Source of the DNA: Epiperipatus broadwayi
Lineage: Eukaryota > Onychophora > Udeonychophora > Euonychophora > Peripatidae
Length of the DNA stretch: 64,000 nt
Direction: 5' to 3'
NCBI GenBank assembly: GCA_028023455.1
Contig: JAQFVV010012531.1
Coordinates: 1,180,001-1,244,000 of the forward strand
Positions 45,697 to 56,260 of the stretch are shown in pieces. The position numbers and the translations under genes are program-made. The number at the start of each line of letters is the position of its first letter. The stretch's first letter is position 1. The notes under the pieces were generated by a model, which had not been told where the DNA came from, searched no databases, and saw nothing but the letters and a program-made list of their open reading frames with translations.

Positions 45697-48315
45697 TATA
45701 TGAATTTGGCAATGCAATAGGGAAGATAAAGATTTTAAATAATATTAAAAAAATATTATTCAATGTTTTATTTAGTATACTCTTTCCTCTGATATCTATA
45801 GCATACATAAAATTAGAAAACAATATTGGGTATTATATGTACAGATATTCTATGGGTCCAGGTTTGAATCCCATGCTAGTACTGTCACACAATTTTGCCT
45901 TAAAAATTTTAGACTTTTTGTATATAAATTATTTTCTATATAAGCTTTTTCTTTATAAATCTTGTTTTATTACATGAACCAAATCTGTTTCTGCATCCAT
46001 AAATATATTTCATACATCTTCACCTATATTTCAACTACATATTGTAGTCAATTTCAAGGGGTAATCCTTTCACTAGTTATTTTCATTTGAATTTAGAAAT
46101 AATGATTAAAATATAAGTAAATATATATGACGATATATTTATGGATACAGAAAAAATATTGTTCATACAAAAAGTTAGTATGTGGAAAAAATTTAGATAT
46201 TGAAATTAATGAGCCAAATTTGAATGGGAAAAAGATGTTTTTTTATTTACTTAATTGAATTTCTAGCTAATACTTATTTTCAATAATAACTCTTTAATAG
46301 ATATGTAAATGATTATTTGTTACTTCCATTAAGACAGAAATTATTATATTTTTTAAAATTTAGATGTAAACTTTGAATTTAAAATTCTTTGGATACAGTG
46401 CCTTAATCTTCCTTTTTTTAATTAAGGATTCACTTCTTTCAATTTAAAAAAATCTTTTTTAGTTAGACTAAGCCAAACATAACTCCCCAAAAGTCATACA
46501 TGATTGCTTTGTATTGTATGCTACATAAATTATTTTACAAATATGGCATTTTTAGTAAAAGTGTCTTTATTAACCATCATTTAATACACATGTAATTTGT
46601 TATGGTTTGTTGCAATAATGGATTTGAAAGCTAAAATGCAATTGAAGACCATTATGAGCTGAATGTCACATGACTTCTTAAGTGAGTAACCATTAAATTT
46701 GTAATAAATACATCAATGCTTATTTATCACTTTTTATCATATTTTGTGACTATCATTAAATTAAAGTAGGCAAATGCATATTAAGAGAATTAGCATATTT
46801 TTCTCCTACATCTACAAGCTTATGGTTAACATATAAGAGACTACATGTTATTAAGAGTCATACATTTAATAAAAAAAAAGCAATTTTATATTTCTATATA
46901 TGTATTAAAACTAAATTTAAAAACATATGGCTTTATTAAATAAATAAAAATTCAGAATTATTTTGTTGATAGTCCATAATAATAAGCAGATTCACTCTTT
47001 CTATTATTTAAGCACTATTTAAGAGTAATAAATGGTTAACCAGATGATAATGCCCACCCAATTTCTCCTTGTTATCATCACCAATAAAAATGAGAGATTC
47101 AAAGCTGGTATCAATGCAGTTATGCATTTGGAAGCCAGCCAACAATTTAAAATTTTAAAAAAAACCCACAATGTTTTAGATCCAAGCCAATCTCAATAAC
47201 TTCAATATATTTTTAATAATCTTGATTCTATTCAAACTATATGGACCTTTTTCTTTCTAGATTAGAAATGCTAAGATCAAGACACAACACAGCATTACTT
47301 GATTTCAGCACAGTAGGCCAAGCATTACTTTTCTAATCAAGTACAAAAATATTTATTATAATCACTTGAGTATAAAATAATAATAAATGCCAAATGACAT
47401 GCAACAAACTCTAAACTAAGTAGACATTCTCATCAAGATCAGATTCTAAAGACAATGGTTTTTGACTTGAAACCTACTGGTGAGCCAATCGTCAATATTG
47501 GTATTTGGGCAACAATAATTTGATATTTGAATTTGAGTTGATTTTAGAATATTATTTAAAACTATTATTAATCCTAATACTTAGCTTTTTTAAAAAATAA
47601 CATTTACCACGACAAATAATTAAAAGAATGCCTAATTTACATTTAGCAAAATACTACATATATAGACTTACATTTTATATGCCTTATATTTTATTCTTTT
47701 TCTACAATTAGTTAACATTAATCTGTATTTGTGTGCTGGCTAATACATATATCTCTGATTGACTAGAACAAATGTAGCAATATATATAAAGTTTTATTTT
47801 ATATACTATATATATCATCATTGAAATTATTCAATAAATTCGGATGTTAAAATTCAAAAGTAAAAGTTATGATTTCTACAGGAAATTTCTTTTATCGCGT
47901 AATAAAGAATTCTATTCATTTGATAACGATGACATTAAAAGAGAAACTGAGAATTTTGTGGTTTAATAATTCTCTTTTATATATATCTAAATTAATGCAA
48001 ATACAAATCGTAATTTTTTTAAAAATAGAAACATCTAGGAATAACATCGATGATGTTCTTTTCTGTAGATATGTGAAATAAATTTAAAATAAGCGAAACT
48101 CTTTTTTTTTTTACATGCTGTTCATTTCTATTTTATATATATTAAGATTTTTCTGTTTTTCAACATATCTGCAATAATAGCATGAATAACATCGACTATC
48201 CTTAAGATGGCAGTTAAGATATAGTTGAAACATTACTATGTCAACACCAAGTATAACCATATGTTGATAAATATGAGAGATATATTTATATACATTCCCA
48301 CTCATAGACATATTT
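45697..48315. other. No gene; one SINE-like block
   Basis: GGTTTGAATCCCATGC near 45861 fits a box B and may mark a decayed SINE. The rest is AT-rich with no recognised coding region. Confidence 0.4.
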
Positions 48316-48330
48316 CTTATTCTGTTTATT

Positions 48331-48450
48331 ACATTCAAATATCAGCCTTTCAAGCTAATTGTGCATACGCTTTTGCGAGTGTTAATAATAATAAATGAAT
48401 AGCTTGAAAGGCTGATATTTGAATGTAATATACGCTATATAAAATAAATG
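48331..48450. mobile_element. Snap-back element E
   Basis: A 120-bp insertion with a perfect 15-bp target duplication, CTTATTCTGTTTATT (48316-48330 and 48451-48465). Arms ACATTCAAATATCAGCCTTT and complement enclose a loop (TGTGCATACGCTTTTGCGAG, then TGTTAATAATAATAAATG) shared with element D at 22697. The right tail TACGCTATATAAAATAAATG also matches the tail of D. It is the smallest and cleanest snap-back copy here. Confidence 0.9.
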
Positions 48451-48465
48451 CTTATTCTGTTTATT

Positions 48466-50353
48466 GTAAAAGGAAAAGAATGAAAATCATAAGTTAATAT
48501 TCAAGCTTAGATTAATTAGATGGAACTTTTACGCTCAGCTAGTCTTATTATTACTTGGTTATCACTTGACCTCCTGGATAACTCAGTACATGATTTTTTT
48601 TAAATAATTGAATATTTTTATTATTTATCAAAGTCATCTCATTAATATCAAAAAGAATAGAATCCAATCCTAACCATGTAGGAATTCAAATCTGGGGGAA
48701 TATTTTTCAAAAATCTGAAAATTTGTTATTATCATAATTTTTTTTTCACAAATACTCTAAGTTAAATTTATAATATGGTGGTAAATAGGAATCTATCTAT
48801 GCAATTCTTTATGATTTCAAATATATTAATAATGCCATGGAATAAATCAGAAATATTAAGTGAAGATATTTACCTCTTAATAGTTGTTCACTTAATGTTG
48901 ATGTAGTGAAAAGGTAAAAGATGAGGTAAAGCAAACTAATAGATTCTAAGCAGGTTTCTTAAATAAACTACTGGGATTAAAACTAAATAAAATTCAGGGA
49001 AGTTATAAAGTCCAAGAACAAGAGGGTGTCTAACCATAAGAAGAATTGGTTTCTCTTCTACAAAGACCAGAGCAATTGTCTGGAACTATCAAAATATTAA
49101 TATTTAATGAAATAATGCTAATTAAAAGATTTTCTGATGATGTTGCTATAACTGAAACAAGGTGAAAGATTAAGTTCACAGAGCCCATAGTGATATCTTT
49201 CTATACAATAAGACTACAAAAAATAGTTAAGAAGGAAAGAAGATAAAAAATAAATCAAGATCTGGATTTTGACCTGCACTTGAATAACAATTATCTATTT
49301 CATAAGCAATAGTTCTTAGAAAAGTTGAAGATAAAAGAGGATTAACAATAATGAGATGAATGAAAAGCATACTGAAATTACACAACTAACTATTCATAAA
49401 AAAACAGATCATATTTAATGAATAACTGGCTGCTTTACAAAGCTCTACTAGTTAGAAAAATAACAATGTTTGGTATTATGTAATGGAGGAGTAAAAGATC
49501 CTAGAGCCCAAGATCCTGGATTGTAGCCCAGCTCTATCACTTCCATGTTTGAACTTCTTACAAAATTCCTGAGCAATACATCATTTGATTAATTTAAAAA
49601 AAGAAGATTCAATCCTAAATACAAATTAATATATCAAAACCTTAAGTGTAAGATAGATAATTTTGTACCAATTTGCCTTAGAATTCTAATAATTTTTGCA
49701 AAATCAAGATAAAAATAAACTGGTGATGTCATGCTTATATCTTTAAAAAAAAGCATATGACTTTATTGTTTGGGAGTTCATAAAAAATTCAAGTACTCAA
49801 TCTGCAAGCACCAGAATCGATCCTGAAACCTCCTGGTATCAAGTTGGATGCTTTACAACTATGCCAAACTGTACAGAGCATGTGATATCTGATTTAATAA
49901 CATAAGATTTAATATGTAATCAACCCTTCCAATATATAATATCCAATTAATAACATTAACTTTTATACCTCAGTTGAAGAGTAAATAAAATTTTAATTCT
50001 CTCATAATTAGCTAGATACAATACAAACTAAAATGGAAAATAAAACAAGCTGAGAACAAAAAACCATGAACAGCTATCTCTTATATTCAAGAAATAAAAA
50101 TCAAGAAGATGTGTGGACAAAGTTTTAATGTACAATATTAACTAGATTGATTAATAAACTTTCTTCAGATTATGCCCAAATTACAAATTACATACCATAA
50201 GGGTCACTTACAATCACCAGGAACCCACTTGTCCCAGTCTAATCCAACTACTAATTCAAGCCATATAAAATTTAAACCCTATCACAAAAGAATACATTAA
50301 TGAGGAACACATGTGTAGGTAGCAAATACTGTTTGATATTTTTAAAAATAAAT
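48466..50353. other. No gene; SINE-like heads
   Basis: On the minus strand at 49868-49803, TGGCATAGTTGTAAAGCA (box A) and CAGGATCGATTCTGG (box B) are spaced as in a tRNA, so this is a tRNA-derived SINE head or tRNA pseudogene of a different family. The block at 49500-49560 may be related. The rest is AT-rich. Confidence 0.45.
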
Positions 50354-50357
50354 ATAT

Positions 50358-52110
50358 TGTACCGAAGTTCATTGATATTTAATTGATTTTATGAGTCCCA
50401 TGTTTTAAAATATAAAAATTTAAAATGGAGAAAATAAAATGTAAAGTTAAAGAGTAGAGGGGAGGGGGAATTTGTTATTAAATAAAATAAACTGTAAATG
50501 CTTTTAAAAATAATAAGATTTTTTTGTTTCAAAAAGAAAAAAAAGGCTTGTAATAAAAAAATGATTTAATATTCTTTAAATGAATTTATAATAAAATAAT
50601 AAAGAGATTTCGTTTTATCTTATAATAAAATCATTAAATATATGTGCGTGTGTGTATGTAATTTTTAATAAAAAATAAAAATGAAAGCTGATTTTATTTC
50701 ACGAGACTAAAGACGCTGCTGCTAATAAAGTTTTCCATTGTTTAAAACAGTATAAATATCTCAACTTTTGATCATTCTGGGTCTGACTTCTCATTTTTTA
50801 ATAAAATATTTCTTGAAGTAATATCTCTAAAAAATGTTACATTGTTGAAACCAACATGGTGTGCAGTCTACTGAAGCCACTCTCTATGCATCTAAGATCT
50901 GCAATTAGTTCGGAAAGTGATCATGTTTAAATAGACTAAATGAACAGTGGAGTGCGTGTACGCCAAACCAGCCACGAAAATCATACTATGTCACAGGATC
51001 TATGGAGGAGTCATTTACCAGTCGTAAATGAGTTAGAAAATAATTCCATTATGCTGTTTCCATCGTATTAAAAATCCTAGGTAATTATTGACTTTGATAT
51101 CTTAACATTCCCGATTTCTTCTTAAAATAAAAAATAGACTTTATTAGAAAGAACTTTGAACTTTATGAATTAATCTTAAAAATAAAACTTTAAACTTCAA
51201 AAGATAATATTTGCAATAATAAAATAAATAAAATCAGCTTCTATTATTAAATAATATTTTTGAAACAATTGCGTGCACGTATGTGTGATTTGATTTTTTT
51301 TAAAAAAAAAAAAAAAAGAAATAAAATATAATGTAACGTGTATACTTTATTTGCTAAAGTAATATATTAAAATGCTTTATTTTAATCTTTAAAAAAGAAG
51401 TGTGTGTGTTTCATTATAAGATAAAACGATTAATTTATTTTAAATAAAAAAAAACACTTAAATTATTTTTCTTAAAATATTTATGTTTATTTTGATACGT
51501 GCGGGTAAGTATAAATATTTATTTTCTTAATAAAAGTAGGAGGGAAAAATCTAATTATTGATAATAGTATTTCAGGAATAGATTCGCTAATTTAAAGATA
51601 TAAATGTTTTGGCATTCAGTATAATGTTATTATTATTGGTTTTAAAGGATTGAAGTATTATTTTGAATGGTTCGGGGAAATATTTAGTTTTTTTTAAAAA
51701 AAGTAATAGTAGCTTCGAGGGAGCATTTAAGATACCTTTTGTTTGTTTATTAGTGGGTGGTTGAAAACCGATTGAGCTAGCGGGAATTCAGGTACCAAAT
51801 TATGCTGATCAGATAGACATGCTAATTCTAATGTAATTAGCTGGCGCCTAAGGGATTTTCTTTCTTCTTTTAAAAATAAAATAAAGTGTTTATTTGGTCA
51901 GTGTATATTTGGTAGTCGAGCGTTGGGTGTTATTGGTAGTTCACTACTGATAATAGTTGACACTTTACCTGAAAACCAACCACTTTCTGGGAGGGAAGTT
52001 TAGGAGGACAAAGTATAATAAAATATTAATTGATATTTTTTGTCGATAGTTGTTGTTGTTTCCCATATTTAAGTGGTAATTTTAGATGGAGTTGAGAGGC
52101 GGTTGGTTCA
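50358..52110 (+). repeat. 5' LTR of Ty3/gypsy element
   Basis: 1753 bp, unusually long. A TATA box (TATAAATA, 50751-50758) in both LTRs suggests transcription starts about 30 bp downstream, near TTCTGGGTCTGAC. It differs from the 3' LTR by scattered substitutions and small indels, including an extra CCCATATT-like insertion near 52062. Confidence 0.95.
50751..50758 (+). promoter_or_regulatory. TATA box of LTR promoter
   Basis: AACAGTATAAATA is conserved in both LTRs (second copy 56656-56663) within an otherwise AT-rich but non-TATA context. It is the best core-promoter candidate for the element. Confidence 0.6.
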
Positions 52111-52112
52111 TT

Positions 52113-52130
52113 TGGCGCATCAACGTGGCA
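52113..52130 (+). other. Primer-binding site
   Basis: TGGCGCATCAACGTGGCA lies two bases after the 5' LTR. It begins with TGG, the complement of a tRNA CCA end, as expected for minus-strand priming. The cognate tRNA (3' end TGCGCCA) is not identified. Confidence 0.7.
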
Positions 52131-52387
52131 CGAAACTAGACATTTCGAGTGGAAGAACTGATGGAAGTTATAGTTTTGGTGTATTATTAAAGGTGATTTT
52201 CGTGGATGTTAAAACATGGAAGCATAATCCTTAAGATAAAAAAAAATAAGGAGCACTCTGAATGAGGAAGAAAGATAAATATGAGGCATAAAATTAGAAC
52301 TTAGAGAGTGGTGGTTGATTGTATCTACATTTTGAAATAGAGGGAAAAAAATTTACATTGGATGAAGTTAAATAAATTGTTAGTGAA

Positions 52388-52999
52388 ATGGAAACAGTAA
52401 GCCGGGTTGTAAAGATAAGAACTTTTTCAGGGAAAAGAGGGGAAACACCAAATAGACATTTAGAGAGTTTGGAGTGGTTTTTTTCCTGTAGTGAATTTAA
52501 TGAAACAGTTAAGGTTAGTATAGCCATTAGTTATATACAGGATGAGGCTGAAGTTTGGTGGGAGTCAATGGGAGTAAAACCAACGAGCTTTGAGGAGTAC
52601 AAAAGAGCATTGCTGTCCAGTTATTGGGGGGAGGAGTGTCAGGAGATGGTTAAGCAACAGGTAGAACAAGATAAATGGCAAATAGGAGAGACATTGAGCA
52701 CGTTTTTCCGCAGGCAAGTAGCGAAACTGAGAATGGTTACAGCATATAATTTGTCTGAGCAGCAAATTTTGAGAATAGTGAGGCAAGGTTTTCCAGAGGA
52801 TATTCGACAAATAATAATGGTAAAGAACACTATAGAACAGACTGCAGAGATACTTATGACAATGGACAGTATTAGGTCATGTGTAGAAAATCGGAATAAA
52901 GAAAGGAAGAACGAGAATACGTATGGGCAAGTAGCAAACTTGACACAGAAAGAAGAGAAGGAAGAGTTGAGAATGGCAACTTATTCGTGCCCAAAATAA
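52388..52999 (+). CDS. gag: Gag polyprotein of Ty3/gypsy element
   Basis: 203 codons, intact. The start at 52388 gives METVSRVVKIRTFSGKRG, typical of this gag group. The retrotransposon gag domain follows, with the tryptophan-rich EAEVWWESMG near residue 55 and the SFEEYKRALLSSYW helix next to it. The C-terminus is Lys/Glu-rich and has no CCHC zinc knuckle, which most gypsy gags carry. The stop TAA (52997-52999) sits directly after a C CCA AAA slippery heptamer, and pol is in the -1 frame. Gag would assemble the cytoplasmic particle in which reverse transcription occurs. Confidence 0.9.
   Translation: METVSRVVKIRTFSGKRGETPNRHLESLEWFFSCSEFNETVKVSIAISYIQDEAEVWWESMGVKPTSFEEYKRALLSSYWGEECQEMVKQQVEQDKWQIGETLSTFFRRQVAKLRMVTAYNLSEQQILRIVRQGFPEDIRQIIMVKNTIEQTAEILMTMDSIRSCVENRNKERKNENTYGQVANLTQKEEKEELRMATYSCPK
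52990..52996 (+). promoter_or_regulatory. -1 ribosomal frameshift site CCCAAAA
   Basis: The heptamer reads C CCA AAA in the gag frame, the classical X XXY YYZ pattern, immediately before the gag stop. A -1 slip enters the protease frame as CCC AAA ATA and continues openly. This is a direct mechanism for a Gag-Pol fusion. I did not identify a downstream pseudoknot. Confidence 0.75.
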
Positions 53000-53718
53000 A
53001 AGTAAAAATAGAAGGAAGAATTGTAGATGCATTGTTTGATTCAGGGAGTCAGGTATCAGTGATTTCACAAAAAAATTTCAATGAAATAAGTCGGAGTAAT
53101 TTGAAACTCAAAACCTTGCCACTAAAGAATGTATACATAATGTTGGCAAATGGGAAAAGAGCCAAACTAGCATCGGAACAAGCTTGGCCAAGTATGAGTA
53201 TAGCTGGGAAAATATATAATCACGTTATGTTAGTTTTAGAGGGATTGATACATGATGTTATCTTGGGGTCAGATTTTATGTGTGAAGTTGGGTGCATGTT
53301 AGATTATGAGAAACGACAGGTGAAAATTAATAAGATTGAAATTCCATTTAATGTGTGTGAAATAAAAAATGTTAGGGCAGAGTATGATGTAGAAAGTGCA
53401 GAAATAGAAATAGAGGAAAAGGTGTTGGAAAATGAACCAGGAAATGAGGATGGAAAACAGTTGAAAGAATTGTTGGCTACATATGAAAGTGTATTTTCAG
53501 AAGTACCTGGAGTAATAGAGGGATATGAGTATTGGATAAAGCTTATGGAGAATCAACCATATCAAGCACGAACATATCCTATACCATGTCAATATAGAAG
53601 TGCAGTGGAGAAACAACTAGAGAATATGTTACAATGGGGAATTATTTCTAAATGCTCATCTCCATATAATAACCTGCTAGTGACAGTAAAAAAAAAGGGT
53701 CTATTCGTTTGTGTTTAG
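52990..53718 (+). pseudogene. pol: Pol part 1: protease and start of reverse transcriptase
   Basis: Entered by -1 frameshift from gag. The aspartic protease active site is FDSGSQVSVIS about 17 residues in, followed by ILGSDFM-like hydrophobic blocks. The N-terminal fingers of reverse transcriptase begin around residue 195 (ARTYPIPCQYR, then LENMLQWGIISKCSSPYNN). The frame is lost at an A9 run (53688-53696) and ends at 53718. The first half looks functional. The break removes the catalytic part from this frame. Confidence 0.9.
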
Positions 53719-54363
53719 ATGCACAACAATTAAATAAAATCACTATGTTAGATACTAATGCACCACCACCTATAAGTGAATTATTAATAAAGTTTCATAA
53801 AAAAAATATTTTCAACTTTTGATTTAACGGCCAGTTATTGACAGGTCAAGCTGCATCCTGAGGACTGGAAATACACTGCTTTCCGGTATAATGAATGGGC
53901 ATATAATTTTAATCGAATTCCTTTCAGTTTAAAAAATAGTGGGGCAGGATTAATGCAATGCCTTGATAAAATATTATCCAATAAAATCAAAAGCTTGATT
54001 ACGATATACATGGATGATATCATTTTAGCATCAGAAAGTGTGGAAGAACATTTCAAACATTTGAAATTGTTATTTGATGAATGTAAAAATAAAGGAATTA
54101 AATTAAATTTAGGTAAAAGCCATTTAATGACTACAGAAGTTAAATTCTTGGGACACATAATTAGTGAACAAGGAATATCTCCAAATCCAGAGAAAATTCA
54201 AGCTATACAAAACTTTCCCAGGCCAACGAAGAAGAAAGACATCAAGTCTTTTCTTGGGTTGTGTAATTTTTTCAATCGGTTTTATAAAAATTTTTCCTCA
54301 GATATGGAGCCTTTGTTGCAGTTATTAAGGAAAGATAAAAAATGGGCATGGGAAGAGCAATAA
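53697..54363 (+). pseudogene. pol: Pol part 2: reverse transcriptase, broken
   Basis: Reverse transcriptase continues after the A9 run with SIRLCLDAQQLNK in another frame, shifts again at an A8 run near 53799-53806, and then meets a TGA at 53839-53841 where family members have Trp. From 53953 the frame is open: YMDD catalytic box (IYMDDIILAS near 54006), GIKLNLGKSH and VKFLGHIISEQGI, then the thumb/connection block SFLGLCNFFNRFYKNF. A TAA at 54361-54363 ends it. The disruptions are consistent with homopolymer slippage and G-to-A nonsense changes. Confidence 0.9.
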
Positions 54364-54409
54364 GAGCGCAGTTTTGAAAGTGTAAAAAAAAGGGTTTTTA
54401 AGGGAAGTC

Positions 54410-55066
54410 ATGTTGACATATCCAGACTTTGATAAACCATTCATAGTACAAATGGATAGTAGTGGAATCGGGTTGGGGGCTACGTTATCTCAAATACAAG
54501 ATGATGGGAAGTATGGGGTGCTTTTCTTTGTAAGTCGTTTATTAAATGGGCCAAAGAAAAATTATACCATAACTGAGAGAGAGGCTTTAGCGATTGTGTG
54601 GGCTTTCAAAAAATTTAGGCAATACTTGATAGGATCACAGGTGGTAGTGATCACTGATCACAGGAGCCTTGAGTTTCTCAATCATAGTTTTCTGACAAAT
54701 AGTAGATTGATCCGATGGAGTCTGTTTTTGCAAGAGTTCGATTATAGTATACAGTATTGTCCAGGCAAAGACAATATGGTGGCAGATGCTTTAAGTCGAT
54801 ACCCGATAGAACATCAGACACAACATTTAAATTGTAATAATGCACATATAGCAATGGCAGAAATACATCAAGGCAATGAGATGGAATGTGGTTTGAAAAG
54901 GTTAAGAGAGTTACAAGAAAAGGATGCAGAATGTAAACAAATAATATACTATTTGCATCATCAATCTGTAGGTAGACCTATAAACAATACACTATGGAAA
55001 GATAAAAAATATTTTTTAAAAGATGGGCTTTTGCAGCATAAAGTGAAAGATAATAAAGATACGTGA
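54410..55066 (+). pseudogene. pol: Pol part 3: RNase H
   Basis: Follows another A8-run frame change near 54384-54391. RNase H signatures are present: Asp in VQMDSSGIG, Glu in ITEREALAIVW, Asp in VITDHRSLEF, then CPGKDNMVADALSR. A TGA at 55064-55066 interrupts, after which the same frame continues into integrase. This activity removes the RNA strand during reverse transcription. Confidence 0.9.
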
Positions 55067-56098
55067 ATTGTTTTGCCAATAGTTATGCGAAAACAGATGA
55101 TTAAGTACATACATGAAAAGTACGGACATTATGGGGCAAGTAAAATTGAAGGATAGATAAATAACTGTTTTTATTGGCCAAGTATGTATAGGAGTGTCTT
55201 AAACTTGATTGAGGGGTGTCTAGTGTGTGCAAAAACCAAACCTCCTAATATGTCAAATATGGGAGCTTTGAGACCGATATATGCATATCAGCTGAATAGT
55301 TTATTGGCAATAGACTTTTATGAACCATTACCTCAATTTAATCGAAAGAAATATCTGGTTGTGACTTATGACATTTTTTCTAAGTTTGTAGCTATTTACC
55401 CGGTGGCACAGGCTGATGCTAGACAGAGTATAAAGGTCCTTGAACATCAACATTTTCGAGATGTGGGAATCCCAAGACAAATAATGTCGGATCACGGAAT
55501 GCCTTTTATGTATGACGAATGGAAAAGATGGACAGAGCATCATAAGATAAGACATATATTCACTTCAATTCATAATCTGCATTCCAACCTATGCGAACAA
55601 GTAATGAGAGAACTGGGATATTTATTTCATATGTATTTACAGAATAATCATCGTGGATGGGTGAAGGAGGCAACGAGAATAGATGACATGATAAATTGGT
55701 CAAAGAATGAATCAACAGGATTTGAGCCCATTAGACTTCATCTAGGAAAGAATATTCCATATCCGTTCAAAACTATTTTACTGGTTAAAGTGCCATATAT
55801 TGACAAAAAAAAAGATGTTGATAAGGCACGCTATAGGCTTAGAAAGATGGATAGTATAAGGCAAAAGAGACAAGGGAGGGTTAGATATGTGTTTAAGTTG
55901 GGAGATGATGTTATGGTAAGGGTAAATCCAGTAAGTCATCCGGAAAAGGGAATATATAAAAAATTTCAGCCAATATATGATGGACCTTATAAGATTATAA
56001 AGGAATATGGAAATAATGCATTTGAAATTGCTCAAGCGTCGGAGAAAAAAGGAACGTTCAATACTCGATCTTTACAATTACTAAAAAAAAAAAAATGA
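55067..56098 (+). pseudogene. pol: Pol part 4: integrase
   Basis: In frame with RNase H. The zinc-binding HHCC module spans KYIHEKYGHYG near 55105 and CLVC at 55217, with a TAG at 55154-55156 inside it. The catalytic triad is intact in the 304-codon frame from 55184: Asp 44 (AIDFYEP), Asp 103 (MSDHGMPF) and Glu 138 (SNLCEQVMREL), spaced D-58-D-34-E. A C-terminal DNA-binding region follows (KLGDDVMVRVNP, then YDGPYKIIKEYG). The frame ends at a poly-Lys tail. Only the two nonsense codons prevent one continuous RNase H-integrase frame. Confidence 0.93.
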
Positions 56099-56240
56099 AT
56101 AAATCTATAATGGGATGGGAGTTATAGTGAATAGATGGGAATACACATGTACAGTTAAACAAATTTAAAATAAATAAAACTAGATTGTTTATAGATGTAA
56201 ATTCTGGGAAACTAAAATGCTCAGAATGATATTTTAGTTT

Positions 56241-56260
56241 CAGAGGAGGGACGGAGATAA
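56241..56260 (+). other. Polypurine tract
   Basis: CAGAGGAGGGACGGAGATAA ends exactly where the 3' LTR begins. It is nearly all purine, as expected for the plus-strand primer of an LTR retrotransposon. Confidence 0.8.

Noticed and set aside
45500-45823. Minus-strand 107-codon frame
   Set aside because: It runs through snap-back element H and is low-complexity. The reading frame follows from the inverted repeat.
49131-49160. CTGATGATG followed by GAAAC as a hammerhead
   Set aside because: No stem II can be drawn between the two strings and no stem I partner is present.
49803-49868. A functional tRNA gene on the minus strand
   Set aside because: A and B boxes are present, but the acceptor stem does not pair and the anticodon arm is poor. 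A SINE head or pseudogene is more likely.
55328-55555. Minus-strand frames within the gypsy element
   Set aside because: They are antisense shadows of the integrase and other pol domains.
56099-56240. Envelope gene after integrase
   Set aside because: There are only about 140 bp between the integrase stop and the polypurine tract, too short for an envelope frame.
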